Assembly (NCBI GenBank): GCA_027484285.1
Contig: JAIXTG010000300.1
Location: forward strand, 1-35,089
Origin: Oxalobacteraceae bacterium
GTDB lineage: Bacteria; Pseudomonadota; Gammaproteobacteria; Burkholderiales; Burkholderiaceae_D
Length of the DNA stretch: 35,089 bases
Reading direction: 5' to 3'
Shown: one piece after another, positions 1 to 7,466 of the stretch
Layout of the letters: every line of letters starts with the position of its first letter
How positions within the stretch are numbered: position 1 is the stretch's first letter
The notes under the pieces: generated by a model
Told to the model about the DNA's origin: nothing
Databases searched by the model: none
Seen by the model: the letters and a program-made list of their open reading frames with translations, nothing else
Made by a program: the position numbers and the translations under genes

Positions 1-1737
1 CGCGCAGAGACGCCTGCATGGATGAAGCAGCGGCTGGAGCGCAGCGGACAGCGTCCGATTTCGGCGCTGGTTGATATTTCAAATTACGTGATGCTCGAGC
101 TGGGCCGCCCGACGCACGTGTTCGATCTCGACAAGATCCATGGCGGACTCGATGTGCGCTGGGCACGGAATGGCGAGCAGTTGACGCTGCTGAATGGCCA
201 GACCGTTGACCTCGGCGACTGGGCCGGGGTAATTGCCGATGACGGCGGCGTTGAATCACTGGCCGGCATCATGGGCGGTGACTCGACCGCAGTGTCGCTG
301 GAAACCACCAACGTGTTCGTCGAGGCCGCGTTCTGGTGGCCGAGCGCCATCCAGGGCAGGGCGCGTCGCCTCAACTTCTCCACCGATGCCGCGCACCGTT
401 TCGAACGTGGCGTCGACTTCGCAACCACCGTCGAGCACATCGAACGAATCACTTCGCTGATCGTTGAGATTTGCGGGGTGCCGGGCCAGACGCGCGTCGG
501 GCCGGTCGATGACCAGACTGGCAGCTTGCCGAGACGCGAGCCGGTGCAAATGCGCGTTGCCCGAGCGGCAAAGATCATCGGTATTGCAGTCACCGCCGAG
601 CAGGTTGCGGACGTATTCACCCGCCTGGGATTGCCCTTCACCCGGGATGGCGACGTATTCCAGGTGACTCCGCCGAGCTACCGCTTCGATATCGAAATCG
701 AGGAAGACCTGATCGAAGAGATCGCGCGCGTACACGGTTTCGAAAACATCCCGGCGCTGCCGCCGGTGGCAGCCAATGCAATTCGCACCACACCCGAGAA
801 TCGCCGCTCCTTGTTCACGGTACGCCGGCAGCTGGCCGCCCTCGATTACCAGGAAGTGGTGAACTACAGCTTCATCGAGGAGCAGGCCGAACGCGATTTT
901 GCCGGCAACACATCGCCCATCCGGCTGCTGAACCCGATCGCCAGCCAGATGAATGTGATGCGCTCCCAGCTGCTCAGCGGCCTGGTCGCGAATGTACGCT
1001 ACAACCTCAATCGCAAGGCTTCACGCGTACGGGTGTTCGAAGCCGGTGCGGTATTCACAAAGGATGGTGCGGTCAGTGACGGACCTCTGTCGGTAGCCGG
1101 TATTGCACAGCCCAAGCGGGTAGCTGCGCTTGCTTACGGCCCGGTGGTTAACGAGCAGTGGGGGCAGGCTGGCAGGAACGTCGATTTTTTCGATCTGAAA
1201 GCTGATCTTGAGGCGATGTTCGCACCGTTGGTTCTGCGCTTCGAGCCGGCTGCCCATCCGGCCCTGCACCCCGGACGTTCGGCGAATGTGCTGCTCGATG
1301 GGCTGGTGGTGGGCTTCATCGGCGAATTGCACCCACGCCTGCAGCAGCAGCTCGACCTTCCGCTGGCACCCGTAGTGTTCGAGGTAGCGGCAGAAGCCCT
1401 GCAGCATCGCAACCTGCCGGTCTACCGCGAAATCTCGAAATTTCCGGCGGTCGTCCGCGACCTGGCCATCGTTGTTCCCGAGCAGGTGGATGTGCAGTCC
1501 CTGCTCGACGCATTCTGGTCTGAGGTCACTAACAATTCTGCATGTCGATTCGTGCAACATATTGTTTTATTTGATGAATATCGCGGCAAAGGGCTGACGG
1601 ACGGCCAAAAAAGCCTTGCTTTCCGCATGACCATGCAAGATACTCAAGTGACCCTGCAGGACGAATCGGTAGATGCTGCGATCGCAGCGCTGGTCGAGGC
1701 TGTTCAAAAGAAGCACGGCGCTATGCTGAGACACTAA
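1..1737 (+). CDS. pheT: Phenylalanine--tRNA ligase beta subunit (5' truncated by window edge)
   Basis: The beta subunit of the alpha2-beta2 synthetase that charges tRNA-Phe in the cytoplasm. The frame is open from base 1, so the true start and the N-terminal tRNA-binding domain lie upstream of the window. About 578 codons are visible. They contain the B3/B4 editing-domain segment near the beginning ([20 protein letters not shown]), a B5 domain at roughly visible residues 190-260, the core catalytic-like module, and a C-terminal FDX-ACB anticodon-binding domain over the last ~95 residues (starting [19 protein letters not shown]). The stop is TAA at 1735-1737. Following ihfA and a MerR-type gene at very short spacing gives the classical pheST-ihfA operon order of proteobacteria. 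No lesion is visible. Confidence 0.97.
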   Translation, partial: RAETPAWMKQRLERSGQRPISALVDISNYVMLELGRPTHVFDLDKIHGGLDVRWARNGEQLTLLNGQTVDLGDWAGVIADDGGVESLAGIMGGDSTAVSLETTNVFVEAAFWWPSAIQGRARRLNFSTDAAHRFERGVDFATTVEHIERITSLIVEICGVPGQTRVGPVDDQTGSLPRREPVQMRVARAAKIIGIAVTAEQVADVFTRLGLPFTRDGDVFQVTPPSYRFDIEIEEDLIEEIARVHGFENIPALPPVAANAIRTTPENRRSLFTVRRQLAALDYQEVVNYSFIEEQAERDFAGNTSPIRLLNPIASQMNVMRSQLLSGLVANVRYNLNRKASRVRVFEAGAVFTKDGAVSDGPLSVAGIAQPKRVAALAYGPVVNEQWGQAGRNVDFFDLKADLEAMFAPLVLRFEPAAHPALHPGRSANVLLDGLVVGFIGELHPRLQQQLDLPLAPVVFEVAAEALQHRNLPVYREISKFPAVVRDLAIVVPEQVDVQSLLDAFWSEVTNNSACRFVQHIVLFDEYRGKGLTDGQKSLAFRMTMQDTQVTLQDESVDAAIAALVEAVQKKHGAMLRH

Positions 1738-1766
1738 GCCTGCCAGTTCAGTCATCCACAGACATC

Positions 1767-2180
1767 ATGAATCACAGCAATTCTGCAGAAATGGAATCCG
1801 TGCTGGCTGCCGACCTTGGCCGCGCGGTGCTGGCGTCCCAGGCCCGCACCCGGGCGGAGAAGGACTTGCCGACACTGACCAAGGCCGAATTGGCCGAACT
1901 CCTTTTCGAGCAGGTAGGACTGAACAAGCGTGAGGCCAAGGACATGGTCGAGACCTTCTTTGGCGAGATTCGCGATGCACTCGAGCGGGGCGAATCGGTG
2001 AAGCTGTCCGGCTTCGGCAATTTCCAGTTGCGTGACAAGCCGCAGCGTCCCGGTCGCAATCCGAAGACCGGCGAAGAAATCCCGATCAGCGCGCGGCGTG
2101 TCGTGACCTTTCACGCAAGCCAGAAGCTGAAGGCCATGGTGGACAGCGCTACACCGCGCGCCGGATCCACGCCGACCTGA
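1767..2180 (+). CDS. ihfA: Integration host factor subunit alpha, with N-terminal extension
   Basis: DNA-bending nucleoid protein that heterodimerises with IhfB and serves replication, transcription and site-specific recombination. The HU/IHF fold is clear from about residue 36 ([21 protein letters not shown]) to about 127, with the beta-arm motif around [12 protein letters not shown], including the conserved intercalating proline. The family is usually about 95-105 residues. This reading is 137, with a roughly 35-residue N-terminal extension before the first conserved helix and a short Ser/Thr/Pro tail. The ATG at 1767 has no strong Shine-Dalgarno sequence, and a start inside the reading frame cannot be excluded, although no methionine lies just before LTKAEL. 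It lies 29 bases after pheT and 10 bases before the MerR gene, so it is very likely cotranscribed. IHF is also a known host factor for tyrosine integrases like the one at 6.1 kb. Confidence 0.95.
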   Translation: MNHSNSAEMESVLAADLGRAVLASQARTRAEKDLPTLTKAELAELLFEQVGLNKREAKDMVETFFGEIRDALERGESVKLSGFGNFQLRDKPQRPGRNPKTGEEIPISARRVVTFHASQKLKAMVDSATPRAGSTPT

Positions 2181-2190
2181 CCTGCGCTGA

Positions 2191-2556
2191 ATGAACGACC
2201 GCGCAGCCAAGCCGCTGGCGCCTTTGCCGCCGATTCCCGCCAAGCGCTACTTCACGATCGGAGAGGTCAGCGACCTGTGCGGCGTCAAGCCGCATGTCCT
2301 GCGCTATTGGGAGCAGGAGTTTGCCCAACTCAAGCCAGTCAAGCGGCGGGGCAACCGCCGCTACTATCAGCACCATGAGGTGCTTCTGATCCGCCGTATC
2401 CGTGAGCTTCTCTACGAGCAGGGTTTTACCATCAGCGGTGCGCGCAACAAACTCGACAGCCAGGCACCGCAGCCAGCCAGCGCTCCTGAAGGCGCTGCCG
2501 ATCTGACTGCCGTCAGGCGCGAACTGGAAGCCATCCTCCAGCTGCTCCGCAGCTAA
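2191..2556 (+). CDS. MerR-family transcriptional regulator
   Basis: A 121-residue DNA-binding protein with an N-terminal winged helix-turn-helix of MerR type at residues ~18-85 (YFTIGEVSDLCGVKPHVLRYWE, then KRRGNRRYYQHHEVLLI). Only a short C-terminal tail follows, ending in a helix (LTAVRRELEAILQLLR). It lacks the metal-binding cysteines of CueR or MerR, so the ligand cannot be predicted. A gene of this type directly after ihfA is a recurrent arrangement in proteobacteria. The start ATG at 2191 follows the ihfA stop by 10 bases. It sits in chromosomal backbone and is not connected with the copper island. Confidence 0.93.
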   Translation: MNDRAAKPLAPLPPIPAKRYFTIGEVSDLCGVKPHVLRYWEQEFAQLKPVKRRGNRRYYQHHEVLLIRRIRELLYEQGFTISGARNKLDSQAPQPASAPEGAADLTAVRRELEAILQLLRS

Positions 2557-2593
2557 GTCTTGCTTCACGCGCTGCGTGAAGGCTACCTCCGTA

Positions 2594-2622
2594 CAAAAAA
2601 AACCCGCTCCGTGGAGCGGGTT
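2594..2622 (+). terminator. Rho-independent terminator after the pheT-ihfA-merR operon
   Basis: An eight-to-nine base A run is followed by the hairpin ACCCGCTC-CGTG-GAGCGGGT (stem 8 bp, loop 4). It lies 38 bases past the MerR stop. The downstream side has only two T before mixed sequence, so on the plus strand it is a weak-tailed hairpin, while the A run would give a U-tract for minus-strand transcription. Confidence 0.65.
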
Positions 2623-2843
2623 GAAATCTATATCTGAGGAGAAGACATAGAGGAGACAGGACGGATTATGCTGCTGTGCGATATATCACGCAAATTTTAA
2701 TTTTCTATAGTAGGCATAAATTATTTATATACCTTGCCCGAGGGAACAGGCCAGGCACAGCGCGGTTCCTGCTTTGGTTAGGGTTTCAAAAAACTTAAGC
2801 TTTAGAATTTTCGCCGGCAACTATTGTGTTGTGGTGAGAATCA

Positions 2844-2874
2844 TTGGCGAAAATCGAACGATTGGCCGTATAAT
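2844..2874 (+). promoter_or_regulatory. Putative sigma-70 promoter of the bactofilin genes
   Basis: A perfect TATAAT at 2869-2874 is preceded by TTGGCG at 2844-2849 with a 19-base spacer, which is longer than ideal. It lies in an A/T-rich gene-free stretch (2623-2915) immediately before the first bactofilin gene. The rest of that stretch shows no gene. Confidence 0.45.
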
Positions 2875-2915
2875 TTCTTTAAGGAATCAAACCGGTTTTC
2901 CAGCGGTGTCCATCC

Positions 2916-3344
2916 ATGACGGATGGGCTGATGGCAAGCCCCCTGCGTTTGATTCATTTGACGAGACGTGAAACCTGGGAGGCGGTGTTGGCGGATTCTA
3001 ATCAGAGCGGGTGCTTGACGGTAGGTGAGGGCGTCGTATTGAACGGCACGTTTGTTGTGCCAGATATTGCTTCGGTCTCGGGCAGCATCGAGGGCGACAT
3101 CACCGCGCGCGAACTGATCGTCGCAAGCTCGGGCGTCATCCGCGGCAAAGTGACGGCCGATATCATCGATTTGCGCGGCGAGATCCACGATACGCTGACA
3201 GCGAAGAAGTCGCTGTTCATTCGCTCGACCGGCAAGGCGCTGGGTTCGGTTCAATATGCCGAAATTGAGATCGAAAAGGGCGGCGACCTGCAAGGCGCGC
3301 TGCAGAAGATCGATGGTGATGGCCCTGCATCGGGCTCCTACTGA
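2916..3344 (+). CDS. Bactofilin family protein (first of three)
   Basis: Bactofilins are small polymer-forming cytoskeletal proteins built of a right-handed beta-helix that assemble at the membrane without nucleotide. The repeating beta-strand pattern is seen from about residue 30 on (GEGVVLNGTFVVPDIASVSG, then GSIEGDITARELIVASSGVI). The start is uncertain. ATG at 2916 or 2931 lacks a clear ribosome site. GGGAGG at 2977-2982 better fits the TTG at 2988 (or GTG at 2985), which would remove the non-bactofilin-like leader. The next bactofilin gene begins 17 bases downstream, so the pair is one transcription unit. No transmembrane segment is seen. Confidence 0.85.
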   Translation: MTDGLMASPLRLIHLTRRETWEAVLADSNQSGCLTVGEGVVLNGTFVVPDIASVSGSIEGDITARELIVASSGVIRGKVTADIIDLRGEIHDTLTAKKSLFIRSTGKALGSVQYAEIEIEKGGDLQGALQKIDGDGPASGSY

Positions 3345-3361
3345 CTTCAGGGTTTTGACAC

Positions 3362-3844
3362 GTGTTCATCAACAAGCGCAAAAACGACGAGCGGGACAAG
3401 CCGACCCCCGACAACGACATCGCGCCGGCAGTGAGCCAACCTGAGCCGGTGGTTGCAGAGGTGCCAGTGATCGAGGCTGAAACTGTCGCGCCGGTAAGCA
3501 GCGTCAGTGCCGGTGCCAAGCCTGCGGTCAACAACCTCAAACCCTCCATTATCAGCGAAGGGTTCGAGTTCATTGGCGAAATCCGATCGAATGGCTACCT
3601 GACCATCGACGGTACGGTTCGCGGCACATTGTCGCTGCACTCGATCCAGATCGGAGCAACGGGCGTCCTGGATGGCAACGTGACCTGCGACACCATGAAT
3701 GTGAAAGGCAATTTTTCAGGTTCGCTGGACTGCCGTGACCTGACGATTGGCAGCCGTGCGGTGGTCGATGGCAAGGTTAGTTTCAAGAGCATCACCATCC
3801 AGCGCGGCGGTATCGTGAAGGGTGAACTGAAGAAGAAGCCCTGA
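3362..3844 (+). CDS. Bactofilin family protein (second)
   Basis: A 160-residue bactofilin. About 60 polar, proline- and valine-rich residues form an unstructured N-terminal tail. The beta-helical core follows from ~residue 62 (SIISEGFEFIGEIRSNGYLT) to a lysine-rich end (KGELKKKP). The start is GTG at 3362, with only a weak ribosome site. It shares the tail-core-tail layout typical of the family and is most likely cotranscribed with the preceding bactofilin. The three bactofilins here differ in tails and core sequence, so they are old paralogues and not recent copies. Confidence 0.9.
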   Translation: MFINKRKNDERDKPTPDNDIAPAVSQPEPVVAEVPVIEAETVAPVSSVSAGAKPAVNNLKPSIISEGFEFIGEIRSNGYLTIDGTVRGTLSLHSIQIGATGVLDGNVTCDTMNVKGNFSGSLDCRDLTIGSRAVVDGKVSFKSITIQRGGIVKGELKKKP

Positions 3845-3860
3845 GGGCTGCCTCGCCAAC

Positions 3861-3894
3861 AAAAAAGCCTGATCGCTTGATCAGGCTTTTTTTT
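3861..3894. terminator. Bidirectional rho-independent terminator between convergent bactofilin genes
   Basis: The hairpin AGCCTGATC-GCTT-GATCAGGCT is flanked by six A on the left and eight T on the right. It serves the plus-strand bactofilin pair and the minus-strand bactofilin whose stop is at 3907. Confidence 0.92.
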
Positions 3895-3906
3895 CGGCTG
3901 CCGGGA

Positions 3907-4338
3907 TTATTTCTTTTCCTGAGCCATTTTAATGACCGCTTGTGCATCGGTATTGCTGGTGTTGTTGTTCTGGGCCTGAATAACCAGGCCAAGCAGTTTG
4001 GCGCCATGCTCAACGCCAATCGTGCCGTAGGTTATGTCACCGCGTACCTCGGAGTCCTTGTGGAATTCCGCGCGCTCCGTAGCGTAGATGTTGCCTTCCA
4101 CCTTTCCCGCCACCATGACCCGATGGGCAGTGATATCGCCGGAGACTTCGCCCGAGCGTCCGATCGCTACTGTGACCTTTTTGTCTTTTGCAGTTTCGAT
4201 GTTCCCGATGACCTTGCCGTCAATACGCACGCTGTCGAGCAGAACCAGTCGGCCATAAATTTCCGTCGTAGCCCCGATCAAGGTGTCAAATTTTTCCTGG
4301 GTCGGCAAAAGCTTGTTGTGTTTCATCTTGCGGAACAT
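3907..4338 (-). CDS. Bactofilin family protein (third), next to M23 peptidase
   Basis: A 143-residue bactofilin with a core from about residue 15 (FDTLIGATTEIYGRLVLLDS) through the repeating GDITAHRVMVAGKVEGNIYA-type strands, ending in a charged/Gln/Asn tail. I chose the ATG at 4338 and not the one four codons upstream because GGAGAA lies four bases before it and overlaps the upstream ATG. The M23 peptidase gene lies upstream on the same strand, with 197 bases between, so the two may form an operon or have separate promoters. Bactofilin-M23 pairs are known from CcmA with Csd1/Csd2 in Helicobacter and BacA with LmdC in alphaproteobacteria, where the filament localises the peptidase. A matching role here is inferred. 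Confidence 0.92.
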   Translation of the reverse strand: MFRKMKHNKLLPTQEKFDTLIGATTEIYGRLVLLDSVRIDGKVIGNIETAKDKKVTVAIGRSGEVSGDITAHRVMVAGKVEGNIYATERAEFHKDSEVRGDITYGTIGVEHGAKLLGLVIQAQNNNTSNTDAQAVIKMAQEKK

Positions 4339-4535
4339 CGAATTCTCCATTCGCCACGTTGCCGTTTCACAATATACCGGACAGAGCAGGGCGGCGGGGT
4401 TGATTTTTATTTATCCGCTTGCTCAACAAAGCTGATTTTTTACCTGCACAGGCAGACCCTTTGCAGCGCACTGCAGTCGATCAGGGACTTGCGGAAAATT
4501 CCTCGAATTTGCTTTAAAAGCACACTATTGTTAGC

Positions 4536-5465
4536 TTAACTGCTGCCCAACGGAAGCACGTGTGCCGGATTAATAACTCGCCCATGCCGGAAAATTTCAT
4601 AGTGCAAATGGGGGCCTGTCGAGCGGCCAGTACTGCCTACGTCGGCGATGCGCTGTCCACGCACGACTTGCTGCCCTTCGTTTACAAAGCGCTTACTCAG
4701 ATGGGCGTAGCGCGTCATGAAGCCTTCAGCGTGTTCAATCTCGACGATATTGCCGTAAGACTCTTCCCATCCTGAGCGGGTCACTACGCCGCTTGCAGCG
4801 GCAATGATAGGGGTACCGGTCGCTGCAGTGAAATCCAATCCTTCATGTCTTGCCAGCATGCGAGTGAAGGGATCATTGCGCATACCGAATCCGCTGCTGA
4901 CATGAAATTCGCCTCTGATTGGCATGCCGATGGGTAGGGTCTGAAGCCAGGCCAACTGCGTCCCCCAATCCTTGCGCATCTGGACAACCACGCGCTGCAA
5001 TTGCGTCAGTTCCTGCATTGCATCGTCGAGCGCCTGGGGTAGCGGCTGGTGGGAATCCCCGCCTGTCCGAGTTTGAGGAACGAGCGGACCGCCTTTTCCA
5101 TCCTCTTTTGTGCCGTCCTTGTCCCGCACCGAAGCGGGCGTTGCCATGTCCATGAAGCGGTTCTTCAGTTGCTGCAGTTGCCGGATATCCTGAGTGGTGG
5201 TGTCAAGCAGCTTTTGAAGCTTCAGCAGCTGTTCGCGGTAAGTCGACTCCATTCGCTGCTGCTCTGCCTCGGTTGTGACGCCTCCCATGGCGCGAGCGAG
5301 TTCAGGCCGCAGTTCAATCGCCAGTTTGAAACCGATCAGGTGGAGCAGGAAACCCGTTGCGAGAAGTGAAAAAGCGAGCACGCAGGTGCCAACCAGCACT
5401 TTGCGGGCGGTGATCGATATTGTGCGTACATCCCCTGTAGGGCCAGAAACCCACATTAACTGCAT
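4536..5465 (-). CDS. M23 (LytM-type) murein endopeptidase, single-pass inner-membrane anchored
   Basis: A 309-residue zinc metallopeptidase expected to cut peptidoglycan cross-links from the periplasmic side. One hydrophobic segment at ~residues 22-45 anchors it after a short cytoplasmic tail. A charged coiled-coil region follows at ~65-105, then a Gly/Pro/Gln-rich linker and the M23 domain at ~185-305. The zinc and catalytic residues are intact: H207xxxD211, H255 in YAHL, and H286-x-H288 in GPHLHYE. Because the metal site is complete, this should be an enzyme and not an EnvC/NlpD-like activator. It precedes a bactofilin gene on the same strand, which suggests that the cytoplasmic tail or membrane segment interacts with that polymer, as described for LmdC-BacA. 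ATG 5465 has a poor ribosome site. Confidence 0.94.
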   Translation of the reverse strand: MQLMWVSGPTGDVRTISITARKVLVGTCVLAFSLLATGFLLHLIGFKLAIELRPELARAMGGVTTEAEQQRMESTYREQLLKLQKLLDTTTQDIRQLQQLKNRFMDMATPASVRDKDGTKEDGKGGPLVPQTRTGGDSHQPLPQALDDAMQELTQLQRVVVQMRKDWGTQLAWLQTLPIGMPIRGEFHVSSGFGMRNDPFTRMLARHEGLDFTAATGTPIIAAASGVVTRSGWEESYGNIVEIEHAEGFMTRYAHLSKRFVNEGQQVVRGQRIADVGSTGRSTGPHLHYEIFRHGRVINPAHVLPLGSS

Positions 5466-5787
5466 TGTTGCATCCCGGTCTAATGTTGCATTGCAGGAAT
5501 TATTAGAACCCTTGATTATATTGTTTTAGTGCAAGTTCTTGGTTGGAAAGTAAAGGGAATGATGTTTCTTACAATTAATTTTTTATAAATTTCGCGAGGC
5601 AGCGATGGAACTTCAGGGGCGTGCGTCTGCGCGCCACAAGCAAGGCCGGATGAGCGGCGGATGCACTTTCAACGATCGTGAGCCCTATCTGGGGTGGTGA
5701 ATTGCCCGCACGTGGGCCGCTGATGGGGAGCACGATTTTTGATTTGCCTGCTTGGGGAAGCCTGAAGCCAGGCATAGGCGAAGGACG
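5466..5787. other. Chromosomal non-coding stretch upstream of the M23 gene
   Basis: No gene supported. The part next to the M23 start is A/T-rich and should hold that gene's promoter. The remainder (about 5600-5780) has only short unrelated frames and ends at the old tRNA-Pro terminator. Confidence 0.5.
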
Positions 5788-5827
5788 AAAAAAAACCGGC
5801 AGGGCCAAGAAGTTTTGGCACTGCCGG
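5788..5827 (-). terminator. Original chromosomal terminator of tRNA-Pro, now displaced
   Basis: Read on the minus strand this is CCGGCAG, an internal TGCC/GGCA extension, CTGCCGG, then eight T: a strong intrinsic terminator. It lies downstream of the displaced tRNA-Pro 3' fragment at 5912-5958 in tRNA orientation, so before island insertion it ended the tRNA transcript. It is now separated from the intact tRNA by about 29 kb. Confidence 0.85.
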
Positions 5828-5900
5828 CGTTTTCGCGACGCTAATGTCAGGTCAGGCCCTCACATTAATCGCCGTCCATGCGGACAGCCGCGTCGCTGAC

Positions 5901-5958
5901 TGCTTGATTCAAATGGTCGGGGCGGCGGGATTCGAACTCGCTACCCCTTGCACCCCAT
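5901..5958. repeat. Left attachment repeat with displaced tRNA-Pro 3' fragment
   Basis: A direct repeat of 35009-35066, differing only at 5911 (a versus t) and 5942 (t versus g). It contains, on the minus strand, the tRNA-Pro 3' part from the anticodon loop to CCA. After CACCCCAT the match ends and island DNA follows. Crossover probably lies in the shared TTGCACCCCAT anticodon-arm segment. Confidence 0.92.
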
Positions 5959-5982
5959 AAAAGTAATGAATTGTCCGGGTGA

Positions 5983-6070
5983 ATCCGTTCAAATCCGAAC
6001 AAGAATTGTAGCCTGTTGATTTTAATGGAATTGATTGAGGATTTGATCCGCTATCATCCGATATAATCCG
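5983..6070 (+). promoter_or_regulatory. Helically phased ATCCG repeats between attachment site and integrase
   Basis: The pentamer ATCCG occurs at 5983, 5993, 6046, 6056 and 6066. Within each of the two groups the spacing is exactly 10 bases, one helical turn. Such iterated, phased short sites beside an attachment site are typical of recombination directionality factor (excisionase) binding or of an int operator. The AlpA-like protein encoded at 9086 is a candidate binder. The pattern is seen directly and the function is inferred. Confidence 0.4.
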
Positions 6071-6086
6071 TCACGAGCCAAAGAAT

Positions 6087-6114
6087 TTGTTGGGCACTTT
6101 GTTGGGCACTTTTT
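6087..6114 (+). repeat. Left arm-type repeat (probable integrase arm-binding sites)
   Basis: Two tandem GTTGGGCACTTT units, 12 bases apart, form a 28-base sequence that recurs without change at 34932-34959 near the other end. Paired short direct repeats flanking both attachment sites are what tyrosine integrases with an N-terminal arm-binding domain recognise. The repeat lies just upstream of the likely integrase start. Confidence 0.65.
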
Positions 6115-6128
6115 TGGTGGTGGCGGGG

Positions 6129-7466
6129 ATGGCAAAACTTACGGTCAAGAAGCTGGAAAGCCTGACAACTGCGGATATTGGGGGGCGGCTTTCAGACGAG
6201 CACTCTCTTTACGGGATGGTCAAAGCCAAGGGTAGCGGGGTCTGTGTCATGTTTCGATGGCGCTATCGCTTCGGTGGCAAGCTCCAAGACTACACATGCG
6301 GTACCTGGCCATCAAAGTCGCTTAAAGACATCCGCGATACCCAAGAGGCTGCGCGGCAGCTTTTGGCAAACGGAAAAGATCCGATAACAGAAAAGCGACT
6401 CAGTATTCTTAACAAGAAAGCCGCCCAAACCGAGGCTTTAGCCCAAGCTAAAGCTCGTGTACATCAGGCGGACGCACTTAGCAGGCGAATAACTGTCGAT
6501 GGCCTTTTTGAGCACTGGGCCACCGTCGAACTCTGTCGGCGCAAGGAGGGTGGCAAGGACATCCGGCGCATGTTTATGAAGGACGTGCTGCCTCTAATTG
6601 GCGCGATTCCCGTCGAAGATGTGCGTAAAGGCCACGTGATTGCGGTAGTAGATGCGCTACTCGCTCGCGGCGTTAATCGCATGGCGAAGCTGATCTTTGC
6701 ACTCATCCGTCAGATGTTTCGTTTTGCGGTTGACCGGGACATCATCGAAGCTGACCCCACGGCCGCCATACGCAAGGCCAAGATCGGGGGTAAGGATGTC
6801 GAGCGTGACCGAGTGCTTAGTGAGGATGAGATTCGAACACTCCACCGATTGATTCCTGCCGCTGGCCTCCTCCAAACTACTCAGGCCGCGCTATGGATTG
6901 CACTGGCAACATGTTGTCGAATTGGCGAGATTTTGCGCGCCGAGTGGCACCACGTCCGATTTGATTCCCGCGAGTGGTTTATACCTCCCGATAACAGTAA
7001 GAACGGACGCTCACACATAGTTTATTTGTCTGATTTTGCACTGCGTCAATTTACTACTTTGCGTGAGATCAGCGGTCACAGTCAGTGGTGCTTCCCCAAC
7101 CGGACTGGTAGTAGCCACGTTTGTCTAAAAACAGTAACGAAGCAAACTAGCGATCGCCAACGGTCAGGAAATTCTCCGATAAGCCGTCGCTCACCAAAGA
7201 CCGATGCGCTGACGCTTGAAGGAGGTCGGTGGACACCTCACGATCTGCGGCGCACGGGGGCAACCATCATGACCGCCCTTGGGGTATTGCCTGAAGTCGC
7301 TGAAAAATGCCTCAACCATGCAGAGGAAAAGCGAGTTAAGCGAACCTATCAGCGGCATACCTATGACGAGGAGAAAAAAGAGGCTTGGCGCCGGCTAGGC
7401 GCAAGAATTGATTTGCTGACTCGTGATGATGGCAACGTCACCACTAGTAAGAACCTATCCCGATAG
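6129..7466 (+). CDS. int: Tyrosine-type site-specific integrase (P4-like), 3' end altered by IS insertion
   Basis: Catalyses integration and excision of the island at tRNA-Pro. As read, 445 residues: an N-terminal arm-binding domain (DUF4102 type) in the first ~90, a SAM-like core-binding domain at ~120-210 and the catalytic domain after ~225. Catalytic residues are present: R264 (CCRIGE), H371-x-x-R374 (PHDLRR), H397 and the nucleophile Y407 (RTYQRH). I start at ATG 6129, where the protein begins MAKLTVKKLESL after a GGCGGGG stretch. The longer frame from TTG 6087 would translate the arm repeat. The last five codons come from an inserted IS: the stop at 7464-7466 lies in the IS left end. The native end, 11 residues plus stop, is stranded at 8348-8384. 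All catalytic residues lie upstream of the junction, so activity may be kept. Confidence 0.93.
   Translation: MAKLTVKKLESLTTADIGGRLSDEHSLYGMVKAKGSGVCVMFRWRYRFGGKLQDYTCGTWPSKSLKDIRDTQEAARQLLANGKDPITEKRLSILNKKAAQTEALAQAKARVHQADALSRRITVDGLFEHWATVELCRRKEGGKDIRRMFMKDVLPLIGAIPVEDVRKGHVIAVVDALLARGVNRMAKLIFALIRQMFRFAVDRDIIEADPTAAIRKAKIGGKDVERDRVLSEDEIRTLHRLIPAAGLLQTTQAALWIALATCCRIGEILRAEWHHVRFDSREWFIPPDNSKNGRSHIVYLSDFALRQFTTLREISGHSQWCFPNRTGSSHVCLKTVTKQTSDRQRSGNSPISRRSPKTDALTLEGGRWTPHDLRRTGATIMTALGVLPEVAEKCLNHAEEKRVKRTYQRHTYDEEKKEAWRRLGARIDLLTRDDGNVTTSKNLSR

Noticed and set aside
2774..2971. Short plus-strand frame before the first bactofilin
   Set aside because: No ribosome site, overlaps the promoter region and the bactofilin start, no family resemblance.
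5678..5899. Short frames around the old tRNA terminator
   Set aside because: They run through the terminator hairpin and have no ribosome site.
6087..6128. Longer integrase start at TTG 6087
   Set aside because: It would translate the arm-type repeat as MLGTLLGTF; the ATG at 6129 gives the usual integrase beginning.
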